Below, one piece after another: positions 45,461 through 54,243 of a DNA stretch of 64,000 bases (positions are counted from its first letter, which is position 1; each line of letters starts with the position of its first letter). The notes under the pieces are model-generated. The model saw nothing but the letters and a program-made list of their open reading frames with translations, did no database searches and was not told the origin of the DNA. The translations under genes and the position numbers were made by a program. The stretch is from CAXMST01 sp963793415 (lineage in GTDB: Bacteria; Actinomycetota; Thermoleophilia; Solirubrobacterales; 70-9): assembly GCA_963793415.1 (NCBI GenBank), contig CAWCAC010000002.1, positions 1,116,001 through 1,180,000 on the forward strand, in the 5' to 3' direction.

Positions 45461-45808
45461 ATGCCGACCTACGAATACCGCTGCGACAACGGGCACACCT
45501 TCGAGGCCCTGCAGTCGATGAGCGAGGACGCACTCGACACGTGTGAGGTCTGCGGCGCCCCGGCGCAGCGAATCCTCAGCGCCCCGGCGATCCACTACAA
45601 GGGCTCCGGCTTCTACACGACCGACTACGCGCGCAAGGGCGCCAAGAAGCCGGTCTCCGGCTCCGGTTCGGGCGACTCCGGCTCCGGTTCGGGCGACTCC
45701 GGATCGTCGGATTCGAAGTCGTCCGATTCGGGCGGCGGCTCCAAGGACAAGGCCTCGAGCTCCTCGAGCTCCGGTTCGTCGAGCTCCTCCGGCTCCTCGG
45801 GCTCCTAG
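45461..45808 (+). CDS. FmdB-family zinc ribbon protein with Ser/Gly/Asp-rich tail (115 aa)
   Basis: The first 60 residues are the FmdB regulator-like zinc ribbon: MPTYEYRCDNGHTFEALQ and CEVCGAPAQRILSAP, with two Cys-x2-Cys-like metal sites (CDNGH, CEVC). The remainder is a low-complexity tail (GSGSGDSGSGSGDSGSSDS ... SSSGSSGS) without secondary structure. GCATAAT ends about 13 bp upstream of the ATG and resembles a -10 box for a nearly leaderless message. Its stop overlaps the stop of the LCP gene on the opposite strand at CTAG (45805-45808). Function of the family is poorly known; formamidase or stress regulator links have been proposed. Confidence 0.82.
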   Translation: MPTYEYRCDNGHTFEALQSMSEDALDTCEVCGAPAQRILSAPAIHYKGSGFYTTDYARKGAKKPVSGSGSGDSGSGSGDSGSSDSKSSDSGGGSKDKASSSSSSGSSSSSGSSGS

Positions 45809-47130
45809 CCGGCCGGCGAGCACTCAGGCGACTCGGGCCCGGCCTCGCCGAGCAGGTTCCTGACCGCCTTCTCGCAGTTCTCGAGTGGGACGACCAGCGA
45901 GCCGTCGGGCCCGGGCCCGGTCGGCTTCAGGATCTTGGTCGGCGAGTTGCCGCCGATCGCGGCGGCGATCCCGAGCTGGGGCAGGGTCAGCGCACCCATG
46001 TCGGTGACCATCGCCTTCGGCGCGTTCCAGCCGATCCAGGGGCCGCGGAGGAAGTTCATCGGGATGTTGGTCGGGCTCGTCAGCTGTTCCTTGATCCCGT
46101 TCAGGATCAGCTGCTGGCGGCGCGCCCGGTCGGTGTCGTCCTCGTTGGGGTCGTACTCGTTCTTGCGGGTCCGCGCCAGTGCCAGTGCCTGGTCGCCGTC
46201 GAGTTGGTTCTCGCCCGCCTCGAGCTTGATCGTCGTGCCGCCGTTGCCGGCTCCACCCGAGATCACCGACTTGACCCGGCTCGGCAGGTTCACGGTGATG
46301 CCGCCGATCGAGTCGATCAGCGCCGAGAACCCGTCGAAGTCGACGATCACGACGTGATCGATCTCGATTCCGAGGAAGTTCTCGACGGTCTCGATCTGCA
46401 GGGCCGCGCCGCCGAACGCGTAGGCCCCGTTGATCTTCTGCGAGCTCTGCCCTGGGATCGCGGCGAAGGTATCGCGTGGAATCGAGAGCTTCTCGAAATG
46501 GCCGCCGCCGGCCCGCACCAGCATCAGCGTGTCGGCCCGCGTCCCGACGCACCCCGACGGCGCCGGGTCGCCCTCCCGCGCCGCCTCGACGCACTTCGCC
46601 TGCGTCGGGTTGCCGGCCTCGTCGGGCGCCCCCTCGGGTCGCACGTCGGTCCCGAGCACGAGGATCGTCTGCGGCGAGGCCGCCAGGAAGGGATTGCCGC
46701 CGAGCAGGTCCTCGGCGTCGCCGTTGAGCTTGCTCTTCTGGATCTCGGCGCTGACCGCGAAGAGGACGACGCTGAGCAGGAACCAGGCGCCGGCGGCGAT
46801 CAGCACCCAGCGGGCGACCTTGCGCCAGGTCGGCTTCTCGCCGGGCGCACGGTCCGGTCCGCCGGAGCCGTCGCCGCGCCGCAGCTTCTCGCGGACCGAG
46901 CCGAGCTCGGCCCCGCGCAGCTTCGCGAGCGGGTTGCGCTTCGAGCGATAGACGCGATAGCCGGGGTCGTCGCCCTGCGGGGCAGCGCGGCGCGGGGCCT
47001 CCGAGCCGCGCTCGGATCCCTTCACCTCCCGGGCCGGCGAGCTCTCACGACGCCCGCGGCCACGGCCTCGGCCGGCGCGGTAGACGTTGTACTCGGGCCG
47101 GTCCGGACGCTCGTCGTCGCCGGGTGCCAT
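45805..47130 (-). CDS. LytR-CpsA-Psr family glycopolymer ligase (441 aa)
   Basis: Attaches wall glycopolymers to peptidoglycan. A 110-residue basic, Arg/Gly-rich cytoplasmic tail (EYNVYRAGRGRGRGRRESS, RRAAPQGDDPGYRVYRSKRN) precedes one transmembrane helix (about 118-136) and the extracellular LCP domain, with TILVLGTDVRPEG, RADTLMLVRAGGGHFEKLSIPRDTF, KINGAYAFGG and LDGDQALALARTRKNEYD, the standard LCP motifs. Start ATG 47130 is taken as the first in-frame Met after the promoter; a GGCGGTAATACTGCC near-palindrome sits beside it. The divergent glucokinase gene begins 69 bp away. Confidence 0.9.
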   Translation of the reverse strand: MAPGDDERPDRPEYNVYRAGRGRGRGRRESSPAREVKGSERGSEAPRRAAPQGDDPGYRVYRSKRNPLAKLRGAELGSVREKLRRGDGSGGPDRAPGEKPTWRKVARWVLIAAGAWFLLSVVLFAVSAEIQKSKLNGDAEDLLGGNPFLAASPQTILVLGTDVRPEGAPDEAGNPTQAKCVEAAREGDPAPSGCVGTRADTLMLVRAGGGHFEKLSIPRDTFAAIPGQSSQKINGAYAFGGAALQIETVENFLGIEIDHVVIVDFDGFSALIDSIGGITVNLPSRVKSVISGGAGNGGTTIKLEAGENQLDGDQALALARTRKNEYDPNEDDTDRARRQQLILNGIKEQLTSPTNIPMNFLRGPWIGWNAPKAMVTDMGALTLPQLGIAAAIGGNSPTKILKPTGPGPDGSLVVPLENCEKAVRNLLGEAGPESPECSPAG

Positions 47131-47198
47131 TGGCGGTAATACTGCCGTATGGCCTCCCGGATTCCTCGCCTCCACACACGCGCGGGCGCGGTTTCGCG

Positions 47199-48167
47199 TT
47201 GAGCGCGCAGGAAGCGATCGGTGTCGACCTCGGGGGCACGAAGATGCTCGTCGGGGTGGTCGGGGAGGGCATGGAGGTCCTGCACCGCAACGTCGCCGCC
47301 TCGCACGGCAGGACCCGCGAGGGGGTGATCGACCTGCTCGAGCGCGAGCTCCGGGCGGCGATCTCAGCCCGTCCGGCAATCTCCGCGATCGGGCTCGGCG
47401 TTCCCTGCACGATCGACCGCAGCCGCGGCGTCTGCGTCAACTCAGTTCATCTGCCGCTGGCCGAGGTGCCGATCCGGGACCTGATCGAGGAGCGGCTCGG
47501 GCTGCCGGTCTCGCTCGACAACGACGCCAACCTGCATGCCCTCGCCGAGCATCGCCACGGTGCCGCGCGCGGCGCCACGAACGTCGTCCTGCTTACCCTC
47601 GGGACCGGGATCGGCGGCGGCCTGATCATCAACGGACAGCCGTTCAGGGGTTCGACGGGAGCCGGCGCCGAGCTCGGGCACATGGTCGTCAACGAGGACG
47701 GGCCCCGCTGCCACGGCGGCTGCCCGAACCGTGGTTGCATCGAGGCCTATGCCTCCGGGACCGCGATCGCGCGCGAGGCCCTTGCGGCAGCCGAGGCGGA
47801 CCCGCACTCGACGCTCGCCCACGCCCTCGAGGGCGGCTCGATGCTGGACGGCCGCGCGGTGACGGCCGCGGCGCGCGCCGGTGACGCCGCCGCGATCGCA
47901 ATCCTCGACAACGTGGGCAGGCACCTGGGCGTCGCACTTTCTGGGCTCGCCAACGCCTTCGACCCCGACGTGATCGTGATCGGGGGCGGGGTGATGGCGG
48001 CGGGCGAGCTGTTGCTCGGACCTGCGCGGGAGGAACTGAGACGGCGGGCGCTGCCGCCGCAGAACGAGGTCCCCCTCGTCGCCGCGGCGCTCGGCCCAGA
48101 CGCGGGCATGGTCGGTGCCGCGACCCTCGCGCTCGAGGAGTTCGCCGGCAGCGGGGCTCCAGCCTGA
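47199..48167 (+). CDS. ROK-family glucokinase (322 aa)
   Basis: Phosphorylates glucose at the 6-position with ATP. I choose the TTG at 47199 because a longer reading would overlap the divergent LCP gene. Motifs: phosphate-binding VDLGGTKMLVGV; sugar-binding LTLGTGIGGGLII, GHMVVNEDG and zinc motif CHGGCPNRGCIEAYASG; C-terminal VIGGGVMAAGELL. The zinc motif has the CxxxC-type spacing seen in actinobacterial glucokinases. It is translationally coupled to rsmI (TGATGG at 48165-48170). Confidence 0.88.
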   Translation: MSAQEAIGVDLGGTKMLVGVVGEGMEVLHRNVAASHGRTREGVIDLLERELRAAISARPAISAIGLGVPCTIDRSRGVCVNSVHLPLAEVPIRDLIEERLGLPVSLDNDANLHALAEHRHGAARGATNVVLLTLGTGIGGGLIINGQPFRGSTGAGAELGHMVVNEDGPRCHGGCPNRGCIEAYASGTAIAREALAAAEADPHSTLAHALEGGSMLDGRAVTAAARAGDAAAIAILDNVGRHLGVALSGLANAFDPDVIVIGGGVMAAGELLLGPAREELRRRALPPQNEVPLVAAALGPDAGMVGAATLALEEFAGSGAPA

Positions 48168-48991
48168 TGGCCGGCCGCCTCACCGTCTGCCCGACGCCGA
48201 TCGGGAACATGGGCGACGTTACGCCACGCGTCCGCCAGGCGCTCGCCGACGCCGACGTCGTTGCTTGCGAGGACACGCGCCGGGCCGGCCGCCTCTACGA
48301 GCTGCTCGAGCTCGAGACGCCGCGGCTGATCTCCAACCACGAGGGCAACGAGGAGGATCGAGCCGAGCAGATCGCCCAGGCGATCGAGCGCGGCGCCAGG
48401 GTGGCGCTGGTCAGCGACGCCGGCACGCCGCTGCTCTCCGACCCCGGCTACCGGCTGATGCGCGCCTGCATCGACCGCAAGATCGACATCGAGGTGCTGC
48501 CCGGCCCGACCGCGATCACCACGGCGCTGGTCGCGAGCGGGCTGCCGCCCGGCCGCTGGCGCTTCGAGGGCTTTCTGCCGCGCCGTGCCGGGGAGCTCGA
48601 GCGCGTCCTGCAATCGACCGACACCGTCGTCGCGTTCGAGTCGCCGCGCCGCCTCCCCGACTCGCTGCGCGCGCTCGCCTCGCTCGCGCCCGACCGTCCC
48701 GCGGCGGTCTGCCGCGAGCTGACGAAGCTGCACGAGGAGGTCGTCCGCGGCAACCTCGACGAGCTCTCGCGCCGGTTCCGCGGCGACGTCAAGGGCGAGA
48801 TCGTCGTCGTCATCGCGCCCTCGAACAAGCGCGCCTCCTCACCCGACATCGCCTTCGCCGTCGACGCCCTGCGCCGCCTCGTGCAGTCGGGGGCGCGGCC
48901 GCGCGCGGCGGCGGGCGTCGTCGCGGCCCTGACCGGGACCGCGCCGAACGACCTCTATCGCGAGCTGACGGGCCGCGAGCCCCGCCGTTGA
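48167..48991 (+). CDS. rsmI: 16S rRNA (cytidine-1402-2'-O)-methyltransferase RsmI (274 aa)
   Basis: Methylates the ribose of C1402 in the decoding centre of 16S rRNA using SAM. Family motifs: VCPTPIGNMGDVTPRVRQ at the N-terminus, ACEDTRRAGRL, SNHEGNEEDRA and VALVSDAGTPLLSDPG (SAM-site region), LPGPTAITTALVASGLP and the C-terminal LTKLHEEVVRG. Length and domains are typical. Start ATG shares a base with the glucokinase stop; the next gene overlaps its stop, so the three genes form one unit. Confidence 0.94.
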   Translation: MAGRLTVCPTPIGNMGDVTPRVRQALADADVVACEDTRRAGRLYELLELETPRLISNHEGNEEDRAEQIAQAIERGARVALVSDAGTPLLSDPGYRLMRACIDRKIDIEVLPGPTAITTALVASGLPPGRWRFEGFLPRRAGELERVLQSTDTVVAFESPRRLPDSLRALASLAPDRPAAVCRELTKLHEEVVRGNLDELSRRFRGDVKGEIVVVIAPSNKRASSPDIAFAVDALRRLVQSGARPRAAAGVVAALTGTAPNDLYRELTGREPRR

Positions 48992-51699
48992 GCGGGACGC
49001 CCGAGTTCCCGGCCGAGCTCGGCCGCGGCGTCATCGTCTCCGCGGGCGCGGCAGCGCCCGACCCCTGGACGTCGGCCCCGCGCGTCCGGATCGGCCCCGA
49101 GCACCTGACCGGCGAGGCGGCCGCCGGCGTCGTCGCCGAGCTGCGTCGCCTGTGGCTGGCCCGGGAGCCGGTCGTCGTCGAGCTCGAAGTCGATCCCGCC
49201 TCGTTCCGGGAGCCGCCCGTCGTCGCCGATCCGCCCTTCACCCTGAGCCCGGCGCTGGACCTGCCGCTCGAGCGCCTCCACCACCTCGTCTGGGCGAACA
49301 ACTACGACGCCCGCGACGCCGGCACCGAGCCGGTCTGGTGGTGGTCGGCGAAGGCGGCGCGGATCGGCGCGAGCGAGCGCCCGGCCGGGGAGCGCGCGGA
49401 CGGTGAGGTGGCTCTCGGCGACGGAGCCCCCGCCTGGATCGACGGCGGCCCCCGCCACAGCTGTCCCGAGCTCGAGGCCGCCGTCGTCCATGCCGAGACG
49501 GTCGAGGACGGCCGCCTCGCCCCGGTCCTGACCTCGGATGCGGCGCCCGGCGACGGGCAGGCAATCGATCTCGCCCCCGACCAGGCGGCGGCGGTCCTGC
49601 ACCGCGGCGGCCCCGTCCGCGTGATCGCGCCGGCCGGCTCGGGCAAGACGCGGGTGCTGACCGAGCGGATCCGGCTGCTGCTCGGCGAACGCGGCTACGA
49701 CCGCGAGGGCCTGCTCGCCGTCGCCTACAACAAGGAGGCCCAGCGCGAGCTCGAGGCGCGCCTGTTCCGGCTGCAGCCGCGAACCCGGACCCTGAACTCG
49801 CTCGGCTACCGGATCGTCGCCTCCCACCGCGAGGGACGTCCGCCGCTGCTCGAGGAGATGGAGGTGCGGCGCGTGATCGGCGACGTCTTCCCGATCCCGC
49901 GGCAGCGGCGTGCCAACACCGACCCGGTCGGGCCCTATCTCGACGCGCTCACCCTGACGCGGCTCGGCCTCCGCGGTCCGGCCGAGGTCGAGGCCTCGCG
50001 CGACGACGTGCCGGGCTTCGCCGATGGGTTCGAGGGCTACCGGCGCACGCTTGCCGCCCGCGGTGCCGTCGACTTCGACGAGCAGATCTACGGCGCGCTC
50101 GAGGCGCTCCTGCGCGACGGCCACTTTCGTCGGCGCATGCAGGTCGAGCACCGCCACCTGCTCGTCGACGAGTTCCAGGACCTGACGCCTGCGCACGTGC
50201 TGCTGATCCGCCTGCTGGCGATGCCGGCGCTCGACGTCTTCGGCGTCGGCGACGACGACCAGACGATCTACGACCATGCCGGCGCCGACCCGCGCTTCCT
50301 CGTCGACTACCCGGACTTCTTCCCGGATGCCGGCGCGACTGCGCTCGAGGTCAACTACCGCTGCGCCGAGCCGATCGTCGACGCCGCCCGCACCCTGCTC
50401 GGCTACAACCGGGTCCGGGTCGAGAAGGAGATCCACGCGCGCGAGGGCGCCGACAAGAGTCTGGAGGCGCTGCGGATCGAGACGCACGGCCCGGCCGACG
50501 CCGCGCGAAGCCTGGTCGAGATCGTCGGCGCCTGGCGCCGGGAGGAGCACGTCGACGCCGAGCGGATCGCGGTCCTGGCCCGGGTCAACTCGCTGCTGCT
50601 GGCGCCGCAGATCGCGCTCTGGTCGGCCGGGGTGCCGATGCGCACCTCGGTCCGCCCCGACGTGCTCGAGCGGACCGGCGTCGCCGCGGCGCTGGCCTGG
50701 ATCCGGGTCGCCGTCGATCCGGCCAACCTGATCGGCTCCGACCTCGACCTGATTCGCCGCCGGCCCAGTCGCGGCTTCCCGATGTGGATCAGCAAGTGGT
50801 TCGCGAACTGCCGCTCGCTGGAGGACCTACGGCGGGTCGGCGAGCGGATCGACGACGCCCGCGTCTCGACCCGGGTCGGCGAGATGGCGGACGACATCGC
50901 GCTGCTCGCGGCTCAGGCCGACGGGGGCGCCGACGCACGTGTCTTGCTCGAGTTCGTTCGCGATCGGATCGGGCTCGGCGGCGCGATGGAGATGCTCGAC
51001 GGCTCGAAGGGGACGCAGGCGACCGCCTCTCACCTCGACGATCTCGAGGCGCTGATCCAGGTCTCCGATCTGCATCCAGATCCCGACACCTTCGAGCCCT
51101 GGCTGCGCGCCTCGCTCGAGGAGTCGTCCGGCAGCGAGGGCGTGACGCTCTCGACCGTGCACCGCGTCAAGGGACGCGAGTGGGACCGCGTCGTCGTCTT
51201 CGGCGTCACCGACGGGCTCGTGCCGCATCGCCTGTCCGAGGACTGGGAGGCGGAGCGCCGCGTCCTGCACGTGGCGATCACCCGGGCGATCGACCGCTGT
51301 GTCGTGCTCGGCGACGCCGAGCGGCGCTCGCCCTTCCTCGACGAGCTGACCGGCGAGGCGAAGGAGGCGGCGGTGGCGCCGGCGAGCGTCGTGCTGCCGC
51401 CGGGCGTCAAGGGCGCAGCCGCCCGCTCGCGCCCGGCCGACGCGCGCCCCGCCCCCGACCTCACCCTCGACCCGAATTCGCCGGCCGCCGCGGAGGCGCT
51501 GCGCGCCTGGCGCACGGAGCGCTCCAACGCGGACCGCGTCCCGGCCTACGTCGTGCTCTCGAACCGACAGCTCGAGGGGGTGGCGGCGGCGATGCCGGCC
51601 GACGCCCGAGAGCTGCTCGCCTGCGACGGGATCGGGCCCTCCCGGCTCGAGCGCTACGGCGACGACATCCTCGCGGTGCTCGACGCCGTTCGCGGCTGA
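48988..51699 (+). CDS. UvrD/Rep-type DNA helicase with HRDC domain (903 aa)
   Basis: Superfamily 1 helicase. TTG start at 48988 overlapping the rsmI stop. Residues 1-200 are an N-terminal extension of unknown fold (hydrophobic and tryptophan-rich, LERLHHLVWANNYDARDAG), then the helicase core begins LAPDQAAAVLHRGGPVRV with Walker A IAPAGSGKTRVL (about 211-222), motif II LLVDEFQDLTPAH, motif III GVGDDDQTIYDHAGADP and later VTLSTVHRVKGREWDRVVV. The C-terminal 65 residues form an HRDC-like nucleic acid-binding domain (VPAYVVLSNRQLEGV ... LLACDGIGPSRLERYGDDIL). Likely involved in repair or replication restart; DNA specificity not inferable. Confidence 0.9.
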   Translation: MSGTPEFPAELGRGVIVSAGAAAPDPWTSAPRVRIGPEHLTGEAAAGVVAELRRLWLAREPVVVELEVDPASFREPPVVADPPFTLSPALDLPLERLHHLVWANNYDARDAGTEPVWWWSAKAARIGASERPAGERADGEVALGDGAPAWIDGGPRHSCPELEAAVVHAETVEDGRLAPVLTSDAAPGDGQAIDLAPDQAAAVLHRGGPVRVIAPAGSGKTRVLTERIRLLLGERGYDREGLLAVAYNKEAQRELEARLFRLQPRTRTLNSLGYRIVASHREGRPPLLEEMEVRRVIGDVFPIPRQRRANTDPVGPYLDALTLTRLGLRGPAEVEASRDDVPGFADGFEGYRRTLAARGAVDFDEQIYGALEALLRDGHFRRRMQVEHRHLLVDEFQDLTPAHVLLIRLLAMPALDVFGVGDDDQTIYDHAGADPRFLVDYPDFFPDAGATALEVNYRCAEPIVDAARTLLGYNRVRVEKEIHAREGADKSLEALRIETHGPADAARSLVEIVGAWRREEHVDAERIAVLARVNSLLLAPQIALWSAGVPMRTSVRPDVLERTGVAAALAWIRVAVDPANLIGSDLDLIRRRPSRGFPMWISKWFANCRSLEDLRRVGERIDDARVSTRVGEMADDIALLAAQADGGADARVLLEFVRDRIGLGGAMEMLDGSKGTQATASHLDDLEALIQVSDLHPDPDTFEPWLRASLEESSGSEGVTLSTVHRVKGREWDRVVVFGVTDGLVPHRLSEDWEAERRVLHVAITRAIDRCVVLGDAERRSPFLDELTGEAKEAAVAPASVVLPPGVKGAAARSRPADARPAPDLTLDPNSPAAAEALRAWRTERSNADRVPAYVVLSNRQLEGVAAAMPADARELLACDGIGPSRLERYGDDILAVLDAVRG

Positions 51700-51706
51700 G
51701 CGTCGC

Positions 51707-51967
51707 TCAGATCGGGCCGGCAGTCTCCTCCGATCTGCGGCCGCGGGCCAGCTCGATCAACGCCCAGCCGGAGACCAGGGCCCAGACGCCTTCGAGCAGC
51801 AGGAAGCCCCAGTCGGAGTGGAGTGCGGCGAGCACGGCGAGGATTGCCGAGCCGATCAGGTTCAGGGTCAGATAGAGCGCCGACTGCGGCGACATCAGCC
51901 CTCGCTGCGCGGCGATGAACCCGATCAGGATCAGGATGGCGCCGGCGATCTGGACGAGGCTCTCCAC
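51707..51967 (-). CDS. CBU_0592-like small membrane protein (86 aa)
   Basis: Two to three hydrophobic segments (VQIAGAILILIGFIAA, LYLTLNLIGSAILAVLAAL, FLLLEGVWALVSGWALIEL) with the LNLIGSAIL and LLLEGVWALVSG stretches typical of the CBU_0592-type domain. Function unknown. It is convergent with the helicase gene (7 bp gap) and divergent from metG, whose GTG is 43 bp from its start. Could be an independent gene; no regulatory clue. Confidence 0.75.
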   Translation of the reverse strand: MESLVQIAGAILILIGFIAAQRGLMSPQSALYLTLNLIGSAILAVLAALHSDWGFLLLEGVWALVSGWALIELARGRRSEETAGPI

Positions 51968-52010
51968 GGCGACGAGCTTACGAGCCGACCCGCCCGCATA
52001 ACCTTGAGAT

Positions 52011-53543
52011 GTGTCCTTCTACATCACGACGCCGATCTACTACGTCAACGCCGAGCCCCACCTCGGGCATGCGTACACGACGATCGGCGCCGACATCCTC
52101 GCCCGCCACATGCGCCAGCGCGGCGAGGACGTGTTCTTCTTGACCGGGACCGACGAGCACGGCGAGCCGGTCGCCCAGGCGGCCGAGAAACTCGGCCTCG
52201 AGCCGCGCGAGCTCGCCGACCGCAACTCGCAGCGCTTCCGCGATCTGATGCCGAAGATCAACGCCTCCAACGACTTCTTCATCCGCACCTCCGATCCCGA
52301 GCACGTCGCGGTCGTCCAGGAGGTCGTGCAGCGCGTTCACGACAACGGCTGGGTCGAGAAGGGCACCTACGAGGGCTACTACTGCCCGCGCTGCGCCGAC
52401 TTCAAGTCCGAGCAGGAGATGGGCCCGAACCACAGCTGCCCGATCCACGAGATCGAGCTCGTCTGGGAGACCGAGGAGAACTGGTTCTTCAAGCTCTCCG
52501 CCTTCCAGGAGCGGCTCGAGCAGCTCTACGCCGAGCGGCCCGACTTCGTCGAGCCCGACTTCCGCCGCAACGAGGCGCTCTCGTTCATCAAGGGCGGCCT
52601 CAACGACGTCTCGCTGTCGCGGGCGCGGCTGCGCTGGGGGGTGCCGGTCCCCTGGGACCCCGACCAGGTCGTCTACGTCTGGTGGGACGCGCTGCTCAAC
52701 TACTACACCGCCCTCTCCTACGCCCGCGAAGGCGAGGACCTGACCGAGCGCTACTGGCCGGCCAACCTGCACGTGATGGCGAAGGACATCATCAAGTTCC
52801 ACGCCGTCTACTGGCCGGCGCTGCTGATGGCCGCCGATCTGCCGCTGCCCGAGCACCTCTACGTTCACGGCTATCTGTTGATGGGCGAGAAGAAGATGTC
52901 GAAGTCGCTCGGCAACGTGCTCGACCCGTTCGAGGTGATCGAGCGCTTCGGCGCCGACGCGCTGCGCTTCTACTGCTTCCGCGAAGTCTCGTTCGGTCAG
53001 GACGGGTCGATCAGCCCGGCCGGCTTCGAGTCGCGCTACGAGACCGAGCTCGCCAACGACTACGGCAACCTCGCCTCGCGGACGCTGGCGATGATCGATC
53101 GCTACCGCGACGGTGTCGTACCTGAGGCGGGCACCGACCCGGCGCTCGCCGACGGCGAGGGCGGGCTCGCCGGGGTCGAGGCGCAGGTTCGCGACCTGCT
53201 CGACCGCTCCGAGCTGACCCAGGCGCTGGAGGCGATCTGGGTCCGGGTCAGGCGCCTGAACCGCTACGTCGAGGAGAACAAGCCCTGGGAGCTGGCCAAG
53301 GCCGAGGGAGACGACGCCCGGGCCGGGCTCGACCGCGTCCTCTACAACCTCGCCGAGGGACTGCGGACCGTGACGCTGCTCCTCCACGCCTACATGCCGG
53401 AGACGACCGACCGTCTGCTCGACGCGCTCGCCGAGGAAGGGCGGGAGCTCAGCGCCTTCGGATCGCGCGGCGGCGGGCAGAAGGTCGAGCGGGTGCCGCC
53501 GCTGTTCCCGAAGCTCGAAGCCGTCGAGAGCTCCGGGGCCTGA
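52011..53543 (+). CDS. metG: Methionyl-tRNA synthetase (510 aa)
   Basis: Charges initiator and elongator tRNA-Met. GTG start at 52011. HIGH-equivalent in YYVNAEPHLGHAYTTIGAD (HLGH), KMSKS in GEKKMSKSLGNVLD (about residue 295), a zinc knuckle YYCPRCADFKSEQEMG...SCPIHEIE, and the anticodon-binding helix region with RRLNRYVEENKPWELAK. No C-terminal tRNA-binding extension. Genes further downstream (tatD, rsmA, ispE) are the usual neighbours of metG in many bacteria. Confidence 0.96.
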   Translation: MSFYITTPIYYVNAEPHLGHAYTTIGADILARHMRQRGEDVFFLTGTDEHGEPVAQAAEKLGLEPRELADRNSQRFRDLMPKINASNDFFIRTSDPEHVAVVQEVVQRVHDNGWVEKGTYEGYYCPRCADFKSEQEMGPNHSCPIHEIELVWETEENWFFKLSAFQERLEQLYAERPDFVEPDFRRNEALSFIKGGLNDVSLSRARLRWGVPVPWDPDQVVYVWWDALLNYYTALSYAREGEDLTERYWPANLHVMAKDIIKFHAVYWPALLMAADLPLPEHLYVHGYLLMGEKKMSKSLGNVLDPFEVIERFGADALRFYCFREVSFGQDGSISPAGFESRYETELANDYGNLASRTLAMIDRYRDGVVPEAGTDPALADGEGGLAGVEAQVRDLLDRSELTQALEAIWVRVRRLNRYVEENKPWELAKAEGDDARAGLDRVLYNLAEGLRTVTLLLHAYMPETTDRLLDALAEEGRELSAFGSRGGGQKVERVPPLFPKLEAVESSGA

Positions 53544-53568
53544 GCCTGCGTGACGGCGGCGCCGCGCC

Positions 53569-54171
53569 TCAGTCGAGCGGGCGCTCGGGCTGGACGCCGG
53601 CGCTCTGGATCGTGCCGGCGAGCATCTCGTAGTGGCCGGCGAGCATGCAGAGCTCGATCAGGTCCGTGTGGGAGAGGTACTCGGTCAGCCGGGCCCAGGT
53701 CTGATCGCTGATCATCCGCTCGTTGTGGAGCTCGTCGGTCGCCTGCAGCAGCGCCGCCTGGCGGCCGCTCCAGCCGGCCGCGTCCGGGCCGTCGCCGACG
53801 CGGTCGATCTCCGTCTCGGTCAGCCCCGCCTTGGTGCCGATGCGGACGTGGTGGTCCCACTCGTAGCGGCAGTGGTTGAGGTAGGCGACGCGCAGGATCA
53901 CCAGCTCGGTATCGATCCGCGGCAGGGTGCCGCCCGGCATCAGCCGGCCGGCGAACAGAAGCCAGGGCACGAACAGCTTCCCGTGCCGGGCCAGGGTCGT
54001 GAAGATGTTCGGCGGCGTGCCGCCGAAGCTGCGGCCGGCGAGCGCCAGCAGCGGCCTCAGGAAGACATTGGTCTCGTCCTTGCGTGCCGGGGGGATACGC
54101 GGCACCGGCATCTCGTGCCAGTGCTCGCGATGGCGGTCGACGTTGCCGGCGGCGGCCCCTGAGTCGCTCAT
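53569..54171 (-). CDS. Carboxymuconolactone decarboxylase-like/AhpD-family protein (200 aa)
   Basis: Alpha-helical protein of the CMD fold. The segment ELVILRVAYLNHCRYEWDHHVRIG has the C-x-YEW-xxH pattern of the CMD/AhpD group; AhpD itself has CxxC, but here only one Cys is in place, so peroxidase reductase activity is doubtful and an enzymatic or scaffolding role in carbon metabolism or stress is more likely. ATG 54171 is chosen because an alternative upstream frame lacks a ribosome site. It sits on the opposite strand between metG and tatD, breaking the otherwise usual gene order. Confidence 0.82.
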   Translation of the reverse strand: MSDSGAAAGNVDRHREHWHEMPVPRIPPARKDETNVFLRPLLALAGRSFGGTPPNIFTTLARHGKLFVPWLLFAGRLMPGGTLPRIDTELVILRVAYLNHCRYEWDHHVRIGTKAGLTETEIDRVGDGPDAAGWSGRQAALLQATDELHNERMISDQTWARLTEYLSHTDLIELCMLAGHYEMLAGTIQSAGVQPERPLD

Positions 54172-54243
54172 TGCACGAGCATAACCGCCGCGATCCCGGA
54201 GGCAACGGGCACGCCCTACATACACTGGCCGCGTGGTCCAGCG

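Noticed and set aside
53569..54171. Classical AhpD peroxiredoxin reductase
   Set aside because: The CxxC pair is not present; only one cysteine is in the CMD motif.
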